A stretch of DNA of 53,410 bases from Hemicentrotus pulcherrimus. Lineage: Eukaryota; Echinodermata; Echinoidea; Camarodonta; Strongylocentrotidae. How positions within the stretch are numbered: position 1 is the stretch's first letter; every line of letters starts with the position of its first letter. The stretch lies in the NCBI GenBank assembly GCA_003118195.1, contig BEXV01000241.1, positions 166,330-219,739 of the forward strand, given 5' to 3'. Made by a program: the position numbers and the translations under genes. The notes under the pieces are model-generated. The model ran no database searches. It had not been told where the DNA came from and was given only the letters and a program-made list of their open reading frames with translations. This document shows positions 23,401 to 35,400 of the stretch, piece after piece.

Positions 23401-26400
23401 TTCAACGGGTAGATGATAAGAATTGATTAGTGTGCATTTAAACCAATAAAGTAAGAAGAAGGGAAGCAATGGTTATATATGGAAACTACAGGTACACCTA
23501 CAAACTGTCATGAGGTATCTACCAGCAATAACATTCTTTGTGTGGTTTAAAGAATTATTACATCTGTAAATGATACAGTATACATGAAAAAGGTAATTTC
23601 AATCCTAAATTTAAGTTTCATGCATGCTTTTCAGGCAACAGTTGCGACATCTTCACAAGTTTGTCTTAAATAAATGCAGTTTATGTAAGCAATCTGTAGG
23701 CTGAATGCTGAAATACTTTTATTTGTAACATGTCATAATTCATCAAGAAACATTTGGGAAAGAAGTGTTCATAAAATCTCAATGCATAAAAAACGTGATT
23801 TCTTTTGCTCTATGCATACTGTCAACTGACAGCTAGAATGTTCATTGATATCATGTTTATTATGGATTTTCAAAGAGTTGGTTAGTATTGAAAACTGATA
23901 AGATACACATGATTTGATTTGATTTTTTTTCTGCATTCATATAAGTATACATTTTTTTGATAACAATAATAATGTAAATTACACTAAGCATTTTTCTGAG
24001 AGTGAATCATAAATAAGTAAATATATATAACAACTGTTACTTTCAAAAACATACTTTGAGCTCATCCTCTGTTGAGTGAGGACCATCTGTCTGAGTTCCT
24101 TGGTTGATTGCCTGCTGTTCTCCTCCACACTCTCCAGACGTGCTTCATGCTCTCTTCTCATCATACTCATCTCATGTTCTATACTGATCAACTGTCGGTG
24201 CAAATACAAATGTTATCATTATTCAAGCTAAATCTAATCTGATTACTATCTTCATCCTTCATATAAATACTTGCAGCACATACCCCTAAATCGTATCTGT
24301 TCATGTCTGAAAAATAATTGCGTCTCAATAATAATTGCAACTATAACAATTTTTGTTAAAAATGAAACAAACAAAACATTGTCTACATCGATATCTAAAT
24401 TAACAGAACTGTAATATGCAATATGATGATGAAGTGAACACTTAAATTAAAAATTCCTAGAAAAAAATTGGAAGCCATATTTCCCCTAGATAAGTTAAGT
24501 ATGGAGAAAGTCATACATTGTGCACATCTGTTCAGCAATGTGTTGTATCATTTGAAATGCTTTCTTTGGTTCATGAAGATTAGCCTCAGAACCTGGACAA
24601 ACTCAATCATCGTAAGGCTCAAGTAATTCAATCCTATATAGGGGCTCTACACAATGGGGTCCAGATTTGACTTTCTAACAGTCCATATACAGGAGTATTG
24701 TATTAAAATTTCAAAAATGCTTAGAGTCCAGACAAAAGTGTGCATGTGTCCTGGCTGCCTGTGTCAAGCCCTCCCTATATCTTGAGATACAGATCTCTAT
24801 AAGGCCTGTGTACATAAAAGAGATACATACATCTTTAGCTGCTGATCTCCCTGTATCCTCCTTCTCTCTGCGTATCTCTATCATCTTCTTCTTGAGATTA
24901 TCATTATCTTCAGTCAAACTCAGTCTCTCATCTGATAAGGTTTCACACTCTCTCGATAACTCCTGAAGTCTTCCTCTCAGCTGGTTTGTTACTAGTAAAC
25001 TCCTAGACTTCTCTTCCTCATGACTGTAAAGAAACAAATGGAACAGTACGGACTGTCACCTAATCTCAGGTTCTAGTTCAATATATAGTAGAGGGTGTAA
25101 GCTTTTGAAACCTTTGTTTCAGTAGGTCTGTAGACCCATTACTTCTCATCTTCATGACTACAAAGAATCAAATGAAACAGTATGGACTGTCACCTATTCT
25201 CAGGTTCTATGTCATTCTAGAGAAGAGCATAAGCTTTCCAACTCTTCCTCTTAGTAGGACTGTTACAGGCAGACCCATGAAATTCTAATCTGGATGACTA
25301 CACAGGTCACTATTACCCAGTCACTGGATTAAAGTACTAGTCTACATATAACAGTGCACATTTTCAACCCCCTGGGGAGCATTCCAGCTAGTCCAGAAAG
25401 AGCACATGTAATCTAACCACAATGATGTTTGCCTCCTATCAGGTTCACACCTGGGTGGAGAGGAGCAATGTAGATAAAATGCCTTGCTCAAGGACATAAG
25501 TGCTGTGCCGGGGCTCCAACCAATGACCTTTGCATTTCCAGTCAAGTGATTCAACCACTCGACTACTCTGTCTATGGCACCCACCTGTACTCTTGTCTCT
25601 GTATGTTCTTCTCCATCTGTTGAGCTCTTATCAAGGTTTCATCTTTTAATCTCTCCATAGCAATGATCCTATTCTGTAACTCATTAATACGTTGGTCTCC
25701 TGTCACCGCTGTGCCTTCTTTATACATCTGAAAGGGAGCATGAAAGGTCAGAAGGTTAGAAATGTGCTAAGATCACTGTGAATTTATGTTACCTATAATT
25801 GTGTTGGCTGAGAGGGAAATAACCAAAATGAATTGCGAAAATCAAATACTTTCTAAAGGTCTTAAAGATTGAGTTGAGTTTAGGGGGGCGGGCGGGGGTT
25901 CACAAGGACTAAGATCGACCCGAAGTTGGACTTAACTATGGCAGGCCGTTAATGCCACCGAGTGCTCTTCCAATTATTATCTTTAGACAATATTTTTCCC
26001 TTTAATAATGAATTATCAAAAAATGTACATTCTGTAGATTTGTGACCATGATTTGTCCCTATCTATGGGGAATGTCAACCATATCCAAAAGCCTTCAAAT
26101 CTACATGGAGTAAATATACTTATGGCCTGGTGCCTTAGGCTTACACATAATCCCCTGAATAAGGTATTCCTCATGTGATTTTACATTTTCATAGAAACTA
26201 CACTAATAGGAAGCATAAGAGCAACTTCAAATGTACATGAGAGCTCACTATATAAATTGATATTGCAGTGTGATGTATCAGTGTTATCTTTGAGGATGTG
26301 ATAGTTACCTGTTCAAGCTCATGCTCTACTGCTCTCTTCTCTCGGATTGCTCTTTCTATCTCAGCTTGTTTCTCAGCATTCTCCTGTAAAATAAATGAAA

Positions 26401-29400
26401 GAAAGAATATTTTTTCTTCTTAAATATTAGTGTTTACCAAACCTGGATGCCATTCATCAATACAGGGTCATGAAATGTTTGGTAGGTCTGATGTCAGTTT
26501 CTTCTGTGTGACTGTGATATGAATCTTCTAAAATTTGACTAGGTCCAGATTTGACTACAACAATGCAACAGAAGGACGCTTAGGTCTCGTTCAGATATGA
26601 TGCACATATTCACCAAGCTCTGTGTTATAAGATAGGAAATGTGAAGCATATTACACTTTACCTCATCATAAACACTAAACAGTGGTTTTGCTGCATCCTG
26701 TCTAAACAAGGCTTGCATGAGGCATTTTAACTTGGTTTGAGTCCAGGACCTCATTGTTGCTCACCATTGCTCAATCTACTGTTTCATGATAACTCTGAGT
26801 TCTATACTCACCGTTTCTAAAGCCGTAACTTCCTCCATCAGCTTAGCAATATTAGAATTACATTGCTTTTTGATGCTATCTACTTCTTGTCTTGTCCGTT
26901 TGCCTGCCTCATTGACTAGCTTCCCCAGAGCATCCGCTAATCTTCGCACTTCCTCTTCTTTCTGCTGCTCTCGGATCATTGCCTAAGTTCACGAAGGAGT
27001 AAGGTCAAAGGTCATAGTGGGGTCATTCCATGAGGGGATAAAAGATATGATGATGTCCATGTAGTGATATGAGAAACTCTACTAAACATGATAGATGAAA
27101 TCATCTGTTTTTTTTCTCTTATGCAATGAATATACATGTATATAGTAGTGCCCTGTCAGAATCAGTGCTGTTTCAGTTGCTTCTCCTTAAAATCTTTGCT
27201 TAGTATGTTTGTTTGTTTTTGCAAGTGTTGCCAAGTATTTTACCAAGTATGATATTGCTTCCTTTTCTCATAATGTACATATCTTGTTTCTTTTGGGATT
27301 ATATATTTAATGCCTCATCACTTTAAAAATATTTCAGATATGTATTCTCAATATGAAGTGTATTTACCTGGTCTTTCTCTAGTAAAGCATTTTCTGACAT
27401 CTGAATACTCTCTCTTACTTGCACTGTGGCTTCATATTCACGAGCATCAACATCCGTACTGTCAATTACAAAAATTGCAGGGACCCAAAAGACATAAATA
27501 TATTTAATACGATTCAAATTACTACATATAAACAATTCATCCTATCATTCATTCATTTATTTGAAATGGTATATCAAGAATTAAAGACTAGATGGAATTT
27601 AGACTGTGCACAGTCAAAAATGATGCCTCCGCCAAAGAGCAATTTTACTAACCAAAACGGAAGCTATTTTAAAAATTCAAGTTTGATTGTAATCCATCTG
27701 TCGGTTTTAATGATAATGCATTCACAAGCTATTTATAGTCATACATAACGAGCCCCATGACCTTTGACCTGATGACCTTTAACTCTTATCAGTTAATTGG
27801 CTCTGCAAGATAAATATATACATGTCTTGAGTTTAATAGTAATCTGTCTATTGGTTCTCATGATAATGCGATCACAAGCTATTTGTGCATACATAATGAG
27901 CCCTGTGACCTTTGACCTTTGACCTCATGACCCCAAATTTTAATCAGTTCGTTGGCTCNTACTTTGTAGCGGAGGCATAAAAAAGTACTTGTATTATAAA
28001 ACTGAATTGCAAATATTTACTAACATGTAAAAAGTGCCATACAAAATAAGATTAGAAGTTCTGAACAAAATCATGTTTTTCAAACTATATTAACAGGATG
28101 TCAGTCGATGTTGATGGTAATCTTTATGCATTATCATTCATGTTTGCTAAGGACATCTGTGATATTTCTAATACTTAAATTGAATGACACATAATGAAGG
28201 TTTCTAACTGCTATACAAATTCACAAATTGTAATTTCTTTCTAAACACTAAGAATTTCCAAAAGAGCTCACTTTGTCTCGCAAAATGACAAAGGTTTAGG
28301 AATGTAATTCATGCAATCATAAACAAGTAACTCTGAGCATGACCAAGCATCCCAAAGATGCAAGTAAAGACTGAGCAATGCTAAGCAGGCATGCATGTCA
28401 GTTTATTTTGCTGTTTAACATCTTACAGTTTAAGTTCCAAATTTATTTCCACTCCTATAAGGATAAAAACTATGAAAACATAAACGATTCCAAATTATGT
28501 ACACACACACACACACATGAATATATTGTACTTGTACAAAGTGAGAAAACAGAGACAAGTTCATTTATTTTGGAGTAAAGGGGTCACTAGAGGCCAATAA
28601 CGTGTTGAGGGTTAGCTTCTCACTTTTAAAAGTTAAAAACAAAACAAGATTTACCATCTCTGATGCAGAGCTTTAATCCTGTCTTCTAGCTCCTTCTTAG
28701 CTCCTTGTAATCTCATATTCTCTTGAGATATCAGCTCCATGGTCAGCTCCAGCTCCTTGACTCTCTCTTCAAGACCTGGTATCCTACCCTCAGAGGACTG
28801 GACACGACTACGTAGCTCACCTAGATCCTTGTCCTGCACACATCAATAGATTAATGATAATAATAATAACCTAGGCTTCTATAGCGCAATTTATCTTCAG
28901 AGAAAATAACCATGCGCTTTACAATAACAAAGCAACAAACTTACACATAACTACTAATTCATGAACTAAAGAAATATCAAAATAAGGATAAGATTAATGA
29001 TAATCAATCATTATCAACATCAAAATTATCACATATCACATTTTTACAAGTCATAAACAGTAATGAAATTGTTGTATCCTGAATATCATCGATAAGCCCT
29101 TAATTACAGTCGTTATACTTTACCATCATCACTATTGTTGTTGTGGAGTGTGTGTGCAGCGCTTTGTAACCGCAAGGAAAAGGCGCTATATCAAATATCT
29201 TTTGGATTGGATTGGATTGTTATGGGCATAATATAATCACAAGACAAATTGTCATGAAAATAAAAACAATTTAACGGATTGCACATGAGAGACAGTGAAA
29301 AGTTAGGGGATTTTTCTTCATCAGCGTGTGTGTGTGTGGGGGGGGGGGAGAGACAGACAGAGCACAGCAGATTTATTGACAGAAATTAACAGATACAATT

Positions 29401-32400
29401 TGACTTCACATGGTGTACTACATCATAATTGTGGAGGACCTGAGCCTCGTCTTATAAACAGTTGCACTTCTTTGGAATTGATATTAATTGCAACTATCTA
29501 TGTACATAACAGATAGAAGAATGCAAACTTGTGATTAATTTGAACAAATCACAAGACAATTATAAGACAGGGCCCAGGAGTGTTTAGTCTGACAGACCTG
29601 ACAGCTATACAAGCACCCACCATTATCATTATCATTAAAAAAAGGTCTTACCTTTGCTCGACACTGTTGTTCTAGTGTATCTTTCATAGTAGTGAAGTCT
29701 TTGAGTTGGATAGATGTTGTCCTTAGATCACCTTTGACTGTTCTTAGCTGGTCTCTCATACCTTCTATCTCCTGACTCTGTGCATTCATCACATCCTGAA
29801 GATGTCTGTTTGCCTACAACACATTATCAATCAAAACATCTGTAATTCATCAATAAAAGTGATTAAATTAACCTCACCAAGCCTTTTTTTTTAGCCCAGC
29901 ACTTAAATTATTTGGCAAGACATTGATCCACAATTGCCACTCTCTGCCCAAGTGTGAATGGGTACCTGACATATGCTAGGGTAAAAATAATTGCAGGATC
30001 CCCAGAAAGAGCAGTAATATTGATGTGGATTCCCTGGGTAAATGAGACCCTATCATTATTATTAAATTACTCATTTTACTTATACACCAAAAGATATGTG
30101 AAGATCTGTTAAATCATCTTCTTTCCACACTCATTTTTATACATTATTTTTGATGCATGACATGTTTATGCTTTCAAATAAATGTATGCTAATTGAAATT
30201 GTTTCTTTTGTAGGAATGGATATTTGTTTGTTTATGTATAATCACAAATTTCCATTGCATAGCTAGCATGGGCAACGAAGAGAATCTTCAACAAATTTAC
30301 CTTACCTTACCTTAAGAACTTTAAAAATTAACATGATAAATAGAAATCGTATCCATTCCTGTAACAAGTCTATCAAAGTTTCTTCAGAGCACTCATAATT
30401 TATTGTATATTATCAATCTAATATAGAAAAGTTTGTGATAGCAAGGGTGAAGTTCTGTATGGCACATGTAGTTGTTACTAATTAGCCGGGTTATGAATTT
30501 ATGAAAATAGAAGTAGAACTGAAAGTTTTTTTCTGGGGGGAGGGGGGGTTGAAGAAGCTATGATGAAGTCATGAAAAAGAAAGTCTAACTTACTGTTTCT
30601 AGTTTGTAGTTATTATCTCTAAGCTGTTGATTGTCCCTCATAAGAGCTACTCCTTTAGACTCTATGGCATGATGAGTAGAGACTTGAGCTTTAGAGTTTC
30701 CTAACATATCCTGTAAGAAAGAATCATTGTTGGCATTAGCTAGGATGTTCAATTAAAAAAAAACTTTTTGCCTGTTTGATATGTTTTTCGTTATTTTCCC
30801 TATTCCGGGCACCTGTTCATCAGGCTGAACACGTAAGCTTACCGGCCGGCACCCTTACAAGCGCCTTGCACTTTCACTCGACCAATTTTCACCGGGCACC
30901 CCCAGGGCGCCGCAGAATATGTGACCACAGATAGTCGGATACAGTAGAAATGAAAATCGGAAGAGTGTTGTACGGTCTCTATAATCCACGGCAAGCCGCC
31001 GGGTAGGGAAAATCATACTGGGCCCGGTGTATATGTGACCCTTTTATAAGTATCCCTTTTATTTAAACACACTTCATGCAATTAAGCCTTAAAATAATGT
31101 ACAGTATTCATGCATGGCTAGATACATGTACGGTTGATATGCAATGAATCGTACAACATGGGTAGCAAAGGCTGTATATCTTTGCTTCCTTCCATTTCCT
31201 GTAGATTTGATGATAATACCACGATTATTCTTCAACAATAATTATCCATGATATAATCCAAGAAAATCTGCACGAAGACATTGACAGTATAAAACACCAA
31301 AATCGATCAAATATTGCACATGCACAGTACACACACTAATCAACATCAACAACTTCAAACATTGCATGTATAACACAAACTCACTAGCATCCATTAACAC
31401 GTGCATGCAACGCACACTATACACAGCATCCATTAACACATGTGGGGCGAGTGCGCGCACAGATTCATGCATGTACTGCATGGTGGAAACAGTATGCATC
31501 CCCTCAATCACCTGTATGTGAATGTGCAATTATATATGTATGCGTGTGTGCCCGCGCAAGCTGTAGGATTAATTGCTCACGCAACGCAATAGCACAACAA
31601 TGCATACGCTCCTTCTCACAGCCATTCTCTGAACTTTCAAAAATGCCTCTGACACAGCAAAACATACAAACAGTTTTTCCCAAAAAACAACATATTAATA
31701 CGTAAAAAACGTACTAGTTGGCAGCTCTGTATCCTGTATGCTGCAGTTCTCTTTGAAAAGAAAAAAGCTGAATATTTTCTCTTAAACAACTGGTTATAAT
31801 TCATACTTATGTTACACATTTAGTAAAATTTCTTTAACTTTAAAAAGGTGTTGTTGTTAACGTTATTTCATGTCTTTTGTTCCAATGAAAATGAATAAAC
31901 GGACAAATTGTACTAAACTTTGATTTTTTTCAAAAGAGAAACATTTCAAAGGGTCAGTTGTCACTTCTAAATAAGTTTTATACGGAATTAAAATGTATCC
32001 TTTCTACACATCAAATTATTTATTTTAAAAGTAAGTACAAGTTTTTCAAAGGATCAACAGTACATAGATTATGATTAGTTTTGATTAATTGGTCAGGTGC
32101 CACTACTTAGCTCCTGGATTTTAGAATTCAGTCTATGTCAAAGAGATTGACTCATTCATTTAACTACCGGTACTTCAATGAATTCTGTCCCTACTAGTGA
32201 CATCACTGATCTACGAATAAAACTTCAAAATATGAACAAAATAAAAGTCAAGTAAAGATATCTAAACCACAGAATCAGTACGACACACAACCAATAATAC
32301 AGTTTGACACACATTACTGGAAACTATAACTGGACAATGAATAGGATCGCAACATGGTAAATTAAAGTGAAGAGAGTAGCCTGGCTTACCCTATGTTCTG

Positions 32401-35400
32401 ATGCAAGTCTATCTAATTCATGTACAGTTTCTTGCCACATCTCATTGGCTGTTTCTCTTTCCTGTATGGAGATGAACATAAGAAATGAATGACATTTAGG
32501 GCTTGATTGTAAAAAATGAATAATTGCTGGATGTGCACCAGAGCAGTACAGGTATGTAAAAACAGCTAAGAAGTCATGAAGGTAGATAGAAATACTCTCA
32601 TCAGAGTATGAGAATAAAAAGTATGAAATAATTTGATTGATTGGTTGATTGATTTGTAGCTTTTTCTGGTAGTTGTTCCCTAAAGTTATAAATGAGTTAT
32701 CTTACAACATACACTGATTGAAAGGTTGCTTACCTTTTCCAATAGCTCTATCTGTTTTCTCAAGTTATCAATGAGTTCTTTCTCAGCATCCTCCTCAGTG
32801 TGGTCTCCTCTCAAGCCTGACTGAATTGTTTCCAGTTGTCCCCCAACCACAGATTTTAGTTCATGGTGTAAACTGAAAGGTACAAGACAGTAATCAACAA
32901 TTCAGGCAATGTTAGCAATTAACTTTACATTTAGTATAAACAGTCTGATGAGAAAGTAAAGTTGAACTGAATTTACTTTCGTCCAACTCAACCTCCCACT
33001 GCTCTTAATGTATACTACAGTGAGCATGTTCAGATTGTAGACTTGGAACAAAATGTTCTTGAAAGAAAATACTCTGGGCACACGTTCACATACGCTTTCA
33101 AACATAAAACTATTCTCGGCACATGTTTGTTCAGACTAAAATAAAAATAAAAATAAAAAATGCTTGCAAGAACATTGTGTTTCAAGAATGTGGTTCAACT
33201 GTGCTTTTGTTAGAACACTTTGAACTTGGCACAATGTTCCTTTAGCACACATTCAGATTTTTTAAAAATTGATGTGTGCCAAGAACAGTTTGCATCAAAA
33301 ATGTGTGCAGAGAACAAAACATGAATGCCCAGAAAGTGGACTCAGATAATACAGGTCATTTGGACACATACTAAACTTTAAATGTTGATTTTTTCTGTCA
33401 TCTTTCTGTACATCGTAAGTAGATACATGAAAGAAGATGAACTCTGCATCATTTCTTTCAGGTATATTGTACATATCATATATATTTTAATGGTAGGTTT
33501 GCATTGTTGAGCTACAAGGTTAAACAAAAATTTAACCAATTTAATGACTACCAAAGATTAACAGTTCAAATTTTGTGAAATATTACTAGTTGGGTTGTTG
33601 GATTTCTTCATTAATCTGATGTTTCATGATGTTGTCTTACCTGTTATTTTCTTTGACCAGTTTGTCTACTTTGCTTTGAAGGTCTCTCATCACTGCCTGC
33701 AAAAGAGAATGTACATCAACAAAAGACACACATCATATCATTCTGTATCACTATTGATCATTCTTGCTTCAATTATAATGCATATGGCAGAGTTTAAACA
33801 AAATATCCTTATAGAAAAAGTTAGAGAATGAAAGACATTAGAAAAAAAAGTCAGACTGACAGGGAAGCCGAGGACCAACTGGAAGGAGAACATAAATGCC
33901 TGAAGGTGGAATCCNNNNNNNNNNNNNNNNNNNNNNNNNNNNNNNNNNNNNNNNNNNNNNNNNNNNNNNNNNNNNNNNNNNNNNNNNNNNNNNNNNNNNN
34001 NNNNNNNNNNNNNNNNNNNNNNNNNNNNNNNNNNNNNNNNNNNNNNNNNCCCCCCCCCCCCCCCCCCTCACTTTTCAGCAGAAGTCTGGTGTGTAAATTC
34101 AATACGGGTAGACATTTCTTTTTGTTACGAGCCAGAGATTTTGGGAAAAAAACGCATGCGGTCCCTACGTTCCCGGAGTTGGGGGCCGGGAGTGGAATTA
34201 AACTGCAAGAGTGCACTAGAAGTCTACAATGGTAGATATTAACAGAGATGTGTGGACAAATTATGTAATCAATATCCAAGCTTGGAGAAGATACCAGGAT
34301 AGATACAGTGGGGGTTTTAGAGTTTTAGAGTTAAACAAAAATTAATATCTTTTCTTCAACTACCAAGAAAAATGGGAAGTAATCTAGAAACAAATGGTGA
34401 TACAATATCTTGATAATAATTCCATGCTCTTCATACTTTACTTACCTTATATACACCAATTTGCTGATACTGCTCTGCTATTCGCTTGTCATACTCTGTG
34501 ATCAATGGAGATAACATTCTAAAAAGAAAGACAGATAAAAGGAAATGTACATTCACAAATTGTACATTCTTATTTTATATAAAGTTATGTATATAGAGCA
34601 GGATGGTTAGTTGGACTGAAATGATGTGATACATGTCATTGTGTAATGTTTGTCATTAAAAGATCTCACTTACATTTTGCTTGTTAGCCAAGGAGCAGCT
34701 GGATCACCTTGGTGATATAGGCTCTCCTAAATAAATGGGGAAAAAAAAGGAAGGAAAAAACTTAGTTGAGTACATTGCCCTTCACTGTGGAGAATCCTCT
34801 CTCCTTCAAAAGCAATAACAAAGCTATGAATGAGGAACTAAACATTGTTTGGCTTTATGGCCAAATCATGATCTGGATGAAAAAGAGCTCAATAGAAATG
34901 TTCTTTTGAGTCACTGAGTACATAACCAACTCAAAATGGGTAGTAGAGAACATAAAGACGTAAAAGCAATATGTGATATTATCTAGGGGGACAATGTCCT
35001 ATTGTTTAATTCTTTTAATGTAAGGTCATTCAGAAAAACTATAGCTCAGGTTTTTTTAGAGCACATAATCTTACCACTTCCTTCTTTTCCAAAGGGCCAT
35101 ACTTCTCTTGATATCGTTGCAGAACAGCATTCAGTCTTTGGACTATAGAAAAATATAATGCATATGGAAAAGAAATTTTAACACTGACCTCTTGGCAATA
35201 ATTCAATATACATTTATGTATCAATCATTTAGGATGAGGATCAATTGAATAGCAGTAATGTCCATGGTTCGGTCAGTTCCATATCTCAAAATATCTGTTA
35301 GATTTTGAAATTCTGATAGTGATACCACCTAAAGTGCATTAGCGCTGCAATTGTGCAGTCTTTTGTATCCATTCTGTAAAAAAATGAACTTGCTGACAAG

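Noticed and set aside
25342..25584. Minus-strand 80-codon frame next to SCLT1 exon 14
   Set aside because: It is the translated tRNA-derived SINE.
29328..29516. Plus-strand 62-codon frame after a (TG)n/(G)n run
   Set aside because: Starts inside low-complexity sequence in an SCLT1 intron; no homology.
33828..34279. Open frames of more than 130 codons
   Set aside because: They are kept open only by the N gap.
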